Of a stretch of DNA of 64,000 bases, positions 25,912 to 36,200 are shown piece after piece. Numbering within the stretch: the first letter of the stretch is position 1; every line of letters begins with the position of its first letter. The notes under the pieces are model-generated. The model did no database searches. It saw only the letters and a program-made list of their open reading frames with translations, and was not told the origin of the DNA. The DNA lies in assembly GCA_021791715.1 (NCBI GenBank), contig JAJYWB010000025.1, forward strand, positions 1-64,000, given 5' to 3'. A program made the translations under genes and the position numbers. Origin of the DNA: Planctomycetota bacterium. Its GTDB lineage: Bacteria; Planctomycetota; Planctomycetia; Isosphaerales; Isosphaeraceae.

Positions 25912-26235
25912 AGATTTCCTTGATTCCGCCGCGGCATGTTCCGAATTCCGCCGGATTCGCTTCGTCCCGGCTTCGTTCCACGCCGATCGAACTTCACTCC
26001 CGCCCCGATATCAAATCGATCGCGTTCGCCATGACGAATCGAACACCAAATGAGTTCGTTCCGAGTTCGTCGAAAGCGTAGCAGCGCATCGATCGGCCTG
26101 CAAATCGGCGAACGGAGAAAGCGGGCTCGGCTCGCCTCGATCGCCGATGAGTTTACACGAGTCGTTTCCGCGAGTAAGATCGATTCAATCGACCGAATCT
26201 CGCGACTCCGCGCACTCCATCGAGGGGATTTGATC
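25912..26235. other. Divergent intergenic region
   Basis: 324 bp between the minus-strand MBOAT operon and the plus-strand thioredoxin-fusion gene. It should hold both promoters. The plus frame is open through 26050-26235, but the translation is Arg/Ser-rich and precedes a signal peptide, so it is regarded as leader. No clear operator or paired promoter boxes. Confidence 0.45.
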
Positions 26236-28764
26236 ATGCGTCGAATGGTTTTCCTATTCGTGTCGGCCGTCGTATTCTTTGCAGGCTTGATCGTCGTCGA
26301 TCGGTCGATCGTCGCGGGCGAAGATCCCAGGGCGACGCTCGAGGAGGATCGTACATCCAAGATCATCGCGGCGGTGCGCGCCCAGGAGCAAAAATATCAA
26401 AATGTGGAATATCAAATTCGCATCAAGAAAAGCGCGTTTGATCTTAAGAACCCCGTGAAACCCGCCGAGGTGAGATCGATCGAAACCCGCCGCGTGATCC
26501 TTCAGGGGGATAAACTCCGGTTTCAGACCGATTACACAAGGCGCGTCGACGACGCCGAGTTTCACCGGGCCGAGATTTCGGCGTTCGACGGCGAGAAAAC
26601 GCGCACCGTCGTCGAGGGGATTTGCGCGAACGTTCATCTCGGTCGCTACGAGCATCCCGATATCGTTCCGCCCCATTCGCTTTCGCTTAGTCATTTCTTA
26701 TTCAACATCCCCCTCTCGATTTATCTAAAAGGGACGAACGCGATCCTTGAAAATCAAAAATTCATTAAATGTACGCATATTGACAACTCAATTTACTGTT
26801 TCGCCAAAGTCGAGGCTCGATTCGAGCGCGAGGAGCGAGTGAACGGATTGCTTTGTCAGAGGATCAGGTGCGAACGGCGATATTCGAAAGACGATCCTTC
26901 CACGATTCAATATTTATGGCTTGCGCCTTCACGCAATTACATGTGCATAAAAGAAATCATGCTTGATCGGAACTCGAAGCCCGGCGATCCGCCGATTCAT
27001 GAGATGCGCGTGGAGAAGATGCGCGAGGTCGTACCCGGATATTGGTTTCCGACCAAAATCGTCGTCGAAAACTCCGACTCGGAGGCGTTGAAGTTGAAGC
27101 GTCAAGTCGTGTCGAGCGTCGACGAAGCCGAGGTCGAGGGGATTGAATTTTATCCCAAATATCCGATCGCGATTTTCCAGGATGTGAAGATTCCCGCGGA
27201 TATCCCGCTTTTTGTCATCGATAACGACCGTCTCGCCGACTCGACGATCCCCGAACCCGTCGGCGGACCCGTCGAGGCCGAGAAACTGAAAAGCGTGCTC
27301 GCCAAACTGAGGGAGGAGGAGACGAGGTATCAAACTCTCGCGGTGAAGGCGAGCTTCGCGATGACGGGCTTCGTTCCCGACGCCGATATTCCGCCCGAAA
27401 TGATTAAAGGAATGTTTCAATTTATTAAATCGACAAAAAATTCGATCATCGACGGGAATCTTAAACGCGTGGAGTCGATCGACGAAGACTCTTCGATCGG
27501 CGGCGAACACCGAAGCTACGAGAGCGTCGAATCGTTCGACGGGAAATGGACGCGATCGTTCACGCGCGGACTGTCCGGCGACCGCGATTTTACGTTCGGG
27601 GCGTCGATTCGAAAAGGAGGAGGATTCGCGTTCCCAAAATCTTATGATGGAACCGCGGTTTATCGATCTCACACATTTTTATCGCATGATGATGGGTTTT
27701 ATTCAAAGTTGTCCGATCAACTCGATTCTCCCTGGTATGATTTCCGGATGATAATACGACAGCGAGTTCGCTATTGCGGCGAGGCGACGACCGACGGAAC
27801 GCGCTGCGTCGTGTTGCGACGCGAGACTCTCGACGATAAAGGGAAACCCGAACCGTATTTCCAGGTCTTACGGTTGGCGATTGATCGCAACTACCTGCCG
27901 ATCCAGATCGAATCCTACGGCAGACAATGCGATTGTTATAAATTGCCGAGAACTGTCTCGCGGAGCTACGATCTCCGCGAAATCGCTTCCGGTATTTGGT
28001 TTCCATTTCGTTCCAGTGAGTTTTTAACCGAAGACGGAGGTCTCTTTTGGAAACGGATCATTCTGAATTCAAAAAACGAATATTATGTTCACAACGCCGC
28101 AATCGGATCTCGGTTCGCGCCGGAGTTCTTTCATAACGTTACGGTCGACGCGCGAACTCCAATCGCGGTTTTCGACGACGAAGGGACGTATTTGGGTCAA
28201 GCCGATCAGGAGAAAGACGGAGCGATCGTGCTCGATCCAAATCGATATTTATCGCTCGCTGCCGAAGCGAAGATTTCTTACGACATTCAACTCGAGCGTG
28301 AGAAAGCGATCGCGGAGAAGATCGGCAAGCCCGCCGCCGATTTTCCCGAGCGCGCCGATTGGCTCAACGGCGAACGGCTTTCGTGGAAAAAGCTCCGCGG
28401 CAAGATCGTGATCGTCGACTTTTGGGCCGAGTGGTGCGGGCCTTGCCGCGCCGATTTCGCTCGCCTCGCCGAGATCCATCGCACGCGAGAATCGAACGGC
28501 CTCACGGTGATCGGAGTTCATCCCCCAGGGAGCGATCCCGCCGATATCAAAAAAATACTTTCTCAATTTCATCTCGATTATCCGATATGTATCGACGTCG
28601 CCCCCGACGCGAGGGTTGAAACCTGGGGGGAACTGTTCGGCAAGTTCGCCGTCCGCGCGATTCCGCACGCCGTCGCGGTCGACGACGAGGGGATCGTGAT
28701 CGCGTCGGGACGACTTGAAGACGTCGTCGCCAAGGCGTCCGCAGCCGTTCGGAAAAGTAAGTGA
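26236..28764 (+). CDS. Secreted two-domain protein with C-terminal TlpA-like thioredoxin domain
   Basis: 842 residues from the ATG at 26236, preceded by GAGGGGA at good spacing and followed by a signal peptide (MRRMVFLFVSAVVFFAGLIVV). Two similar beta-rich halves follow. Each opens with a helix bearing the pattern ..E.KYQ/RYQ and continues through long strands with ...YWFPTKI or ...GIWFPFR. They resemble the lipoprotein-carrier-like (LolA/LppX-type) domains common in planctomycete secreted proteins. The last ~150 residues are a TlpA/ResA-type thioredoxin domain with WCGPC (Cys734, Cys737) and the cis-proline segment AIPHAVAV. A periplasmic thiol-redox role is likely. A GTGATCG-CGAT-CGATCAC hairpin overlaps the stop codon. 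Confidence 0.82.
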   Translation: MRRMVFLFVSAVVFFAGLIVVDRSIVAGEDPRATLEEDRTSKIIAAVRAQEQKYQNVEYQIRIKKSAFDLKNPVKPAEVRSIETRRVILQGDKLRFQTDYTRRVDDAEFHRAEISAFDGEKTRTVVEGICANVHLGRYEHPDIVPPHSLSLSHFLFNIPLSIYLKGTNAILENQKFIKCTHIDNSIYCFAKVEARFEREERVNGLLCQRIRCERRYSKDDPSTIQYLWLAPSRNYMCIKEIMLDRNSKPGDPPIHEMRVEKMREVVPGYWFPTKIVVENSDSEALKLKRQVVSSVDEAEVEGIEFYPKYPIAIFQDVKIPADIPLFVIDNDRLADSTIPEPVGGPVEAEKLKSVLAKLREEETRYQTLAVKASFAMTGFVPDADIPPEMIKGMFQFIKSTKNSIIDGNLKRVESIDEDSSIGGEHRSYESVESFDGKWTRSFTRGLSGDRDFTFGASIRKGGGFAFPKSYDGTAVYRSHTFLSHDDGFYSKLSDQLDSPWYDFRMIIRQRVRYCGEATTDGTRCVVLRRETLDDKGKPEPYFQVLRLAIDRNYLPIQIESYGRQCDCYKLPRTVSRSYDLREIASGIWFPFRSSEFLTEDGGLFWKRIILNSKNEYYVHNAAIGSRFAPEFFHNVTVDARTPIAVFDDEGTYLGQADQEKDGAIVLDPNRYLSLAAEAKISYDIQLEREKAIAEKIGKPAADFPERADWLNGERLSWKKLRGKIVIVDFWAEWCGPCRADFARLAEIHRTRESNGLTVIGVHPPGSDPADIKKILSQFHLDYPICIDVAPDARVETWGELFGKFAVRAIPHAVAVDDEGIVIASGRLEDVVAKASAAVRKSK

Positions 28765-29017
28765 TCGCGATCGATCACCAGGCTCGCGCCGGTTCGGTTC
28801 GCGGTCGAGGCCGAATTCCCGCTCGAATCGGTTCACAAGGCGATTCGCGACGATTTCGATTCCGAAAAAGTCCTTGCAATTCGCGTCGCCGGCCGATATG
28901 TTAAACAATCGTTGAGCCTCAGTAGCTTTCCCGCCGTCGCTCGCGGGGTCGCTCCAGCCGGTTCCTTACCGGCGTCGAGACGCGAACCCGGCCTTGTCCG
29001 AGAACGGAAGCGCCGCC

Positions 29018-30823
29018 ATGAAACCGAACCGTAACCCCCCGACGGCCGTTCTGATCGCCCTGGCATCGCTTTGGGCGTGCTCGCGTGTCGACGCCGTCGA
29101 ACCAGCCGCCGACGCCGCCAAGAAAACCGCGGCGACCTCGAAGTCGCAGCCGGCGCATCTCGAAGCTCAATCGAGCGACGGCGTATCGTCTTCGTCGTCG
29201 CTTCCGCTTCACGAACGGATCGATCGGTTGATCGAGCGCGAGCTCGAAGGAAAATTCGCGTTACCCGCGACCGACGGCGAATTCGTCCGTCGCGTGTATC
29301 TCGATTTGACCGGAATGATCCCCTCGGCCGACGAGGCTCGCGATTTTATCGACGACCCCTCGCCGTACAAACGCGATCGACTGGTCGATCGCTTGCTCGC
29401 CGCGCCGACGTACGCCCGCAGGATGCAGATCGCGTTCGACGTCATGTTGATGGAACGGCGCGATCAACAAAAAGTACCCGCCGATCAATGGAAAACTTAT
29501 CTTTACCAGTCGTTTCTTGAGAACAAGCCGTACGATCAATTGGCGAAAGAGATATTAAGCGCCGACGGTTCCGATCCGACGAATCGAGGCCCCTCGAAGT
29601 TTTATCTCGAGCGCGAAGGCGATCCTTACATCCTCACGCGCGACGTCGGTCGGCTGTTCCTCGGTCGCGACATGCAATGCGCCCAGTGCCACGATCACCC
29701 GCTCGTCGACGATTACAAGCAGGCGCATTATCACGGTTTATACGCGTTCTTCAGCCGAACTTACGGCGTTCAACCCGCGGGGGGCGGGTTCATGCTGGGA
29801 GAAAAAGGCGAGGGAGAAGTTACATACAAATCGGTATTTAAGAAAAAGATCACGCATTCGACGGGTCCGCGCGTGCTCGACGGCGCTCCGCCGGTCGAGC
29901 CGACGATCGCCAAGGGGGATGAATACTGGGTGGCGCCGGCGAACGGAATTCGCGCGATCCCCAAGCACAGCCGTCGCGCGTCGCTTCCCGCGGCGCTCGC
30001 CTCGGATAAAAATCCCGCGTTCGCCCGCAACGCCGCGAATCGATTGTGGGCTCTCTTTTTGGGCCGAGGGATCGTCGACCCGGTCGATTTCGATCACTCC
30101 GACAACCCCCCTTCGCATCCCGAACTACTCGATCTCCTCGCGAACGAATTCGCGCAATCGCACTACAATATTAAAGCGTTAGTGCGCGAGATTATGCTTA
30201 CGCGAACATATCAGCGATCGAGCGAGCCGCCTCCGAACGTTTCGCCCGCCGAGCTCGGCGCGGCGAGGTACGCGGTCGCGAATCTTCGACCGCTTTCGGC
30301 GGAGCAGTTGGCGTGGAGCGTGATGAGGGCCGCGGGGATCGTCGACGCGAAACGCGCCGAGGTCGAGCGATCGTTGATCGGCGTCGATCCTCGATTCCGC
30401 GCGATCGCCGAGCTCGATTCGAAACGCAAGGCGCTCGCCGAGCGGCTGATCGAGAGCGAAACATATCGATCGCTCGCCGGCAATGAACATCCGTTTGTGC
30501 ATTTTTTCTCGGCGGGAGCGGGTCAGTCGCAAGACAGGCTCGACCCGACGGTGCATCAGGCGTTGTTTCTTTCGAACGGCGATCCGATTCGCTATTGGTT
30601 GGGACCCTCGCCTTCCTGGCTCGTCGGCCGAGCCTCGGCGTCGACCGATCCCGCGGCGACCGCCGATTTGTTGTATCTCGCGCTTTTATCGCGTCGGCCG
30701 ACCGGAGAAGAGCGAGCCGCGATCGTCGCGAGCCTCGCTCACCGAACCGCCGACAAACCCAGGGCCGTCCAGGAAATCGCCTGGGCGATCGTCGCCTCGA
30801 GCGAATTCCGCTATAACCATTAA
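29018..30823 (+). CDS. DUF1549/DUF1553 domain secreted protein
   Basis: About 601 residues from ATG 29018; the first ~26 residues form a signal peptide (TAVLIALASLWACSRVDA). DUF1549 covers roughly 75-280 and includes VRRVYLDLTGMIP and the cysteine motif MQCAQCHDHPL. DUF1553 covers roughly 320-590 with NRLWALFLGRGIVDPVDF, NPPSHPELLDLLANEF and REIMLTRTYQRSS. This pair is a planctomycete hallmark, of unproven function, usually secreted and next to a DUF1501 gene, as here (20-bp gap). Unlike the larger relative at 33244, it lacks the N-terminal PSCyt1 haem domain. An in-frame alternative start lies at 28994 without a ribosome binding site. Confidence 0.9.
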   Translation: MKPNRNPPTAVLIALASLWACSRVDAVEPAADAAKKTAATSKSQPAHLEAQSSDGVSSSSSLPLHERIDRLIERELEGKFALPATDGEFVRRVYLDLTGMIPSADEARDFIDDPSPYKRDRLVDRLLAAPTYARRMQIAFDVMLMERRDQQKVPADQWKTYLYQSFLENKPYDQLAKEILSADGSDPTNRGPSKFYLEREGDPYILTRDVGRLFLGRDMQCAQCHDHPLVDDYKQAHYHGLYAFFSRTYGVQPAGGGFMLGEKGEGEVTYKSVFKKKITHSTGPRVLDGAPPVEPTIAKGDEYWVAPANGIRAIPKHSRRASLPAALASDKNPAFARNAANRLWALFLGRGIVDPVDFDHSDNPPSHPELLDLLANEFAQSHYNIKALVREIMLTRTYQRSSEPPPNVSPAELGAARYAVANLRPLSAEQLAWSVMRAAGIVDAKRAEVERSLIGVDPRFRAIAELDSKRKALAERLIESETYRSLAGNEHPFVHFFSAGAGQSQDRLDPTVHQALFLSNGDPIRYWLGPSPSWLVGRASASTDPAATADLLYLALLSRRPTGEERAAIVASLAHRTADKPRAVQEIAWAIVASSEFRYNH

Positions 30824-30843
30824 TCTCGTCAAGGAGAACGGCC

Positions 30844-32142
30844 ATGCGATGCACGTATTCATGCGGGTCGGCGGAACATGTCCTTTCACGGCGATCGTTC
30901 CTCGGCGGCGCCGCGGCGCTCTTGGGAGGCGCGGTCGCGGGCGCCTCGGGGTTTTCGCCGATCGCTCTCGCCGATTCGCTCGAGAAAAAACGTAAGCAGA
31001 TCTTGGTCGTTTACCTCGCGGGGGGATCGAGCCAGTTGGAAACCTGGGATCCCAAGCCCAAGACCGATACGGGAGGGCCGTTCGGCGCGATCGAAACCTC
31101 GGTTCCGGGGATTATGATCTCCGAGCTTTTGCCCCGCACCGCCAAGCTCATGCATCTGATGGCGCTCGTTCGCGGGGTGAACACGCACGCGGCCGCGGTC
31201 GACGATCACGGCAAAGGCGATTATCTAATGCACACGGGACGCGCCCAGGCGCCTGGGCAAGAATATCCAAGGCTGGGAGCGGTCGCATCGAAGTTCCTCG
31301 GCAAAGAGAGCGACGCTCTACCCGGATACATTCACATCGCCCCCGGCCACGGCGGGCTCGGCCGCAACGAATCGGCGTTCCTCGGCCCCAGGCACGCTCC
31401 GCTTTATCTCGGGAACGGCCAGGCTCCCGCGAACACGCTGCGCGATCCCGCGATCGGCGACTCGGCCGATCAATCGCGGCAGGCGTTCCGTCGAATGCTC
31501 AACGACCGCTTCGCCAAACGACGCCGATCCGCCGAAACCGAGGCGTATACGTCCACATATGAACAGGCCGCGAAGTTGATGCGCGAACGCGACGTCTTCG
31601 ACATCTCCAAAGAACACGCAGCGGATCGCTTTCGTTACGGCGATTTCGATTTCGGCAGGCATTGCCTGCTGGCGCGGAGGCTGCTCGAGGCGGGATCTAC
31701 ATACGTGCAATGCGTGCATTCGAATTACGACACGCACAACGAGAACTTCGCGTTCCATCTCGAGCAGGTCGGCGAGTTCGACCAGGGATTCTCGGCTCTT
31801 CTCGAGGATCTTCACGTTCGAGGTCGGCTTGAACATACGCTTGTAATCGTGATGTCGGAATTCGGCAGAACGCCGCATATCAACTTGTATCAAGGTCGCG
31901 ATCATTGGTGCAAGGCCTGGTCGATCGCGCTCGCGGGTTGCGGGATCAAGAAGGGAATCGCGCTCGGCAAAACGAACGCGAGGGGGACCGAGGTCGTCGA
32001 TCACGAGGTTTCGGGCGGGAGCCTGTTCCACACGTATCTAAGCGCGGTCGGGCTCGATCCCGCGGGGGGCTTCGAGGTCGACGGTCGACCGATCCAGATC
32101 GCCGAACCGACCGCGACCGCGATTAAAGAGCTGCTCGCGTGA
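30844..32142 (+). CDS. DUF1501 family secreted protein (Tat substrate)
   Basis: 432 residues. The N-terminus has a twin-arginine motif (SRRSFLGGAAALLGG) and a hydrophobic stretch ending near SPIALA, so folded export by Tat is likely. The body shows DUF1501 features of the sulfatase/alkaline-phosphatase-like fold: LVVYLAGGSSQLETWDPKP, RLGAVASKFLG, VIVMSEFGRTP and GRDHWCKAWSIALAGCGIK (the NxGRDHW metal-site region). It follows the DUF1549/DUF1553 gene by 20 bp, and GGAGAA upstream gives a good ribosome binding site. The pair is believed to act together at the cell surface; the substrate is unknown. Confidence 0.9.
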   Translation: MRCTYSCGSAEHVLSRRSFLGGAAALLGGAVAGASGFSPIALADSLEKKRKQILVVYLAGGSSQLETWDPKPKTDTGGPFGAIETSVPGIMISELLPRTAKLMHLMALVRGVNTHAAAVDDHGKGDYLMHTGRAQAPGQEYPRLGAVASKFLGKESDALPGYIHIAPGHGGLGRNESAFLGPRHAPLYLGNGQAPANTLRDPAIGDSADQSRQAFRRMLNDRFAKRRRSAETEAYTSTYEQAAKLMRERDVFDISKEHAADRFRYGDFDFGRHCLLARRLLEAGSTYVQCVHSNYDTHNENFAFHLEQVGEFDQGFSALLEDLHVRGRLEHTLVIVMSEFGRTPHINLYQGRDHWCKAWSIALAGCGIKKGIALGKTNARGTEVVDHEVSGGSLFHTYLSAVGLDPAGGFEVDGRPIQIAEPTATAIKELLA

Positions 32143-32185
32143 CGAACGCGGGCGCGACCTTCCCAATCAACGAGGAACGCGAAGA

Positions 32186-33193
32186 ATGAATACGTCTTTC
32201 TCGGTCGATCCGGCGAAGATCGCCCCGGTTAAAGAGTTCGCTCATTCGTCGCCGTTGACGACATGCCGATTCGACCCCAAAGGGACGTACGTTTTCGCGG
32301 GATCGCAAGATCGGCTCTTGATCCGTTGGAATCTCGAATCGGCAGCCAAGACGACGTTCGAGGCGCACGAAAGCTGGGTTCAGGCGATCGCGTTCGCTCC
32401 CGACGGACGCACCGTGCTTTCGGGGGGATGCGACGGCAAGCTGATCTGGTGGAACGCGACCGACGAAAAACCCAGGCCGATTCGGACGATCGCGGCGCAT
32501 CGTCCCTGGGTGCGGTCGATCGCGGTCTCTCCCGACGGCAAGCTCGCGGCGACCTCGGGAACCGATAAGCTTGTGAAGATTTGGTCGATCGAAGACGGCA
32601 AGCTCGTTCAAGAAATCTCGGGGCACGCGAAAGACGTGTATCGCGTCGTCTTCGATCCGAAGGGGGCTTTCTTGTTCTCGGCCGATCTCAAGGGGCTCGT
32701 CAAGCGGTGGGACGCGGCGACCTGGAAACATGTCGGCGATCTCGACGCGGCGAAACTTTATCATTACGATCAAGGACAGGGGGTCGATTTCGGCGGAGTG
32801 CGCGATCTCGCGATCTCACCCGACGGCGCTTTGATCGCGTGTTCGGGGCTGATCGAGGCTTCGAATCCGCTCGGCGCGGTGCACACTCCCGCGATCGTCG
32901 TGCTCGACGGCAAAACGAATAAGGAAAAGCTCCTCGAACGCCCCAAAGAGGATATCAAAGGGTCGATGTGGAGCGTCCGCTTTCATCCCGACGGATTCTT
33001 GCTCGCGGGATCGGGAGGAGGATCGGGAGGGTTATTGTTCACGTTTAAACCCGATCAAGTGAATGAAACGTACAAATTCTCACTGCCGAACATATTGTAC
33101 GACGTCGATCTTCATCCCGACGGCAAGCGGATCGCCTCGGCGCATTACGACGGCAAGCTGCGGCTGAGCGCTTTCGCTCGCGTCAAGACTTAG
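32186..33193 (+). CDS. WD40-repeat protein
   Basis: 335 residues without signal peptide. At least six WD-like repeats are visible: TTCRFDPKGTYVFAGSQDRLLIRWNL, VQAIAFAPDGRTVLSGGCDGKLIWW, VRSIAVSPDGKLAATSGTDKLVKIW, VYRVVFDPKGAFLFSADLKGLVKRW, VRDLAISPDGALIACSG, and a C-terminal VDLHPDGKRIASAHYDGKLRL. Together they would close a beta-propeller. It sits 43 bp after a DUF1501 gene and 50 bp before a PSCyt1/DUF1549 gene, the usual planctomycete context, suggesting a scaffold for these proteins. A cytosolic location is odd beside exported partners. Export without a recognisable signal cannot be excluded. Confidence 0.9.
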   Translation: MNTSFSVDPAKIAPVKEFAHSSPLTTCRFDPKGTYVFAGSQDRLLIRWNLESAAKTTFEAHESWVQAIAFAPDGRTVLSGGCDGKLIWWNATDEKPRPIRTIAAHRPWVRSIAVSPDGKLAATSGTDKLVKIWSIEDGKLVQEISGHAKDVYRVVFDPKGAFLFSADLKGLVKRWDAATWKHVGDLDAAKLYHYDQGQGVDFGGVRDLAISPDGALIACSGLIEASNPLGAVHTPAIVVLDGKTNKEKLLERPKEDIKGSMWSVRFHPDGFLLAGSGGGSGGLLFTFKPDQVNETYKFSLPNILYDVDLHPDGKRIASAHYDGKLRLSAFARVKT

Positions 33194-33243
33194 TGACCCG
33201 CGGCTAATTTATCGCAAGGTCGATTGTTCAAGGCGGATGGATT

Positions 33244-36200
33244 ATGCGGCAAATATTCGCAAGATTGTACTTGAGTGTATGTATCATAATTATTATTACG
33301 AATCAGTCGTTCTCAGCCGATTCGCCGATCGCCCCGCGCGATCTCGAATTTTTTGAGTCGAAGGTTCGGCCGATCCTCGTCGAGCATTGTTATTCGTGCC
33401 ATTCGGCGGGAGCGAAAAAGCTGCGCGGCGGGCTTTTGCTCGACGCCAAGGCGGGTTGGGTGAAAGGGGGTGACGGAGGACCCGCGATCGTCCCGGGTGA
33501 TCCCGATTCAAGCCCGCTCGTCGTCGCGGTTCGGTATCAAGACGAAGACATGAAAATGCCCCCCAAGGGGAAACTTCCCCCCGAAGCGATCAAAACGCTC
33601 GAAGAATGGGTGAAACGAGGCGCTCCCGATCCTCGAACCGGTCCCGCCGCCGCGCCTCAAACCAAACGCGTGATCGATATCGAGGAATCGAAAAAAAATT
33701 GGGCTTTTCGACCTCTCGTCAAACCGGACGATCCCTTCGTTCGCGATCCTGAGCGATGCGCGACTTTCGTCGATCGATTCGTGCTCGCGAAGCTCGAAGA
33801 AAAGGGAATCGAGCCCAATCCAAGGGCGAGTCGAGCGGTTTTGATCCGCCGAGCCTCGTACGACTTGATCGGCTTACCGCCGACTCCTAAAGAAATCCAA
33901 GCGTTTGTGAACGACCCCGCTCCCGATCGGATCGCGTTCGAGAAGGTCGTCGATCGCCTGCTCGAAAGCCCCAGGCACGGCGAACGATGGGCGCGGCATT
34001 GGCTCGATTTGGCGCGATTCGCCGAAAGCCACGGCTTCGAACACGATTACGATCGGCCGACCGCGTATACATATCGCGATTTCGTGATCGAAGCGATCAA
34101 TAAAGATATACCGTACGATCAATTTATCAAGGATCAGATCGCCGGCGACGAGATCGCCCCCGACGACAACCTCGCGCTTAAGGCGACGGGCTTCCTCGCA
34201 GCGGGGGTTCACAGCACGCAGATCACGGCGAATCAGGTCGAGAAGGAACGTTACGACGAACTCGACGACATCGTCAATACGCTCGGGACCGCGGTTCTCG
34301 GCCTCACCGTCGGGTGTGCGCGATGTCATGATCATAAATTTGATCCGATACCCCAGGCCGATTATTATCGGTTGCTCTCGACCTTTACGACGACGGTTCG
34401 GACCGAGGTCGATCTGATCGACGATCCCCGCGGGTTTCAGCGGGCGAAGGAGCTTTACGAACGCGAGCACGCTCCGTATCTCGCGGCGCTCAAGCGTTTT
34501 GAAGACGAACGTTTGGCCGAGCGAATGGACGCTTGGGAAAAGCTTCGCGGGTCGCATCCCCCCGTTCAACCGCGGTGGACGGCTCTCGACCCCTCGAAAA
34601 TGGAATCGAAAGGAGGCGCCAAGCTTTCCAAACAGGCCGATCTCGCGATCAAAATCGACGGCAAAAATCCGGACTTCGATACGTACACAATTGTCGCCGC
34701 TTGCGACCTTCCCGAGATCACCGCGATCAAGATCGAGGCGCTCGCCGATCCGTCGCTCGTCAAGGGGGGGCCGGGGAGGGCCGAGAACGGCAATTTCGAC
34801 CTCACCGATCTCAAATTGACGATCGGTCCGCGATACGGAATCGGCTCGACATACCCAGTGGCGTTGATGAATCCGAAGGCGACTTTCGAGCAACCCGGTC
34901 TTCCCGTGAAGGCCGCGATCGACGGCGATCTCAAATCGGGCTGGGCGGTCGACCCTCGATTCGGCGTCGATCACGCGGCGGTTTTCGAGATCGGCTCGGA
35001 CGTTCATCCGAACGGCGGAGCGACGCTGACGATCACGCTCGATTTTCAGGGGAACGTCCGCCACGCGATCGGTCGATTGAGGATCTCGGCGACCGATTCT
35101 CCTCGTCCCGTCGGGCTCGGCGACGACGGCGAGCCGCGCGAGATCGCGAAGATCCTCGCGACCCCTCGCGATGCGCGTTCGGTCGAGCAAACGAAGCGAG
35201 CGCTCGATTGGTACAAGACGATCGATCCCGAATGGAGAACGCTTAAACGAGCGATCGACGAGCACGCCCTGACCGAGCCCAAACCGAAGGGTACGAAAGC
35301 TTTGATCTCCTCCGAGGGGCTTCCCGCGGTTCGGTTGCACACTCAGGGCGCCGATTTTCTCGAGAAAACGCACTTCCTTAAACGGGGCGACCCGAATCAG
35401 AAAATGTGGGTCGCCGAGCAAGGGTTTTTGCAAGTACTGATGCGATCACCTAATCAAGAAAAGACATGGCGAATCGATCCTCCCAAGGGAAGCCGCACTT
35501 CGTTTCGTCGCGCGAGCCTGGCGAACTGGCTGTTCGACGTCGAAGAGGGCGCGGGTTCGCTCGCGGCGCGGGTGATCGTCAACAGATTGTGGCGTCATCA
35601 TATGGGAAGGGGTATCGTCGCGACGCCGAGCGATTTCGGCGCGCAGGGAGAAAAGCCGACCCACCCCGAGCTGCTCGAAAGGCTCGCGATCGAACTGGTT
35701 CGGGGAGATTACAGGCTTAAGCATATTCATAAATTTATTGTTTTAAGCGAGGCTTACGCGCGGTCGGCGGCGATCGATCCCGCCAAAAGCGCGATCGACC
35801 CCGAGAACGCGCTGTATTGGCGCAGGCCGAGGCTTCGGCTCGAGGCCGAGACGATCCGCGACGCGATGCTCGCGGCATCGGGAACGATCGATTATCGGAT
35901 GTACGGACCGGGTTCGCTAGACGAGCGTCAGAAGCGGCGGAGCGTGTATTTAACGGTCAAACGTAGCAAGCTGATTCCGATGTTCACGCTGTTCGACGCC
36001 CCCGACGCCCTCTCGCCGATCGCCGCTCGCGCCTCGACGACCGTCGCCCCGCAATCGCTTTTGTTGCTCAACAGCCCGCTCGTTCGCGAATGGGCGGGAG
36101 AGTTCGCCAAACGCGTTCGTCCCAATCCCGAGATCAAAATCGAATCCGCGGTCGACGCGGCGTATCGGATCGCCCTCGGGCGCGAGCCGACCGCGACCGA

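Noticed and set aside
33874-35433. A 519-codon frame antisense to the PSCyt1/DUF1549 gene
   Set aside because: Same shadow effect; low-complexity Arg/Asp composition and no start signal.
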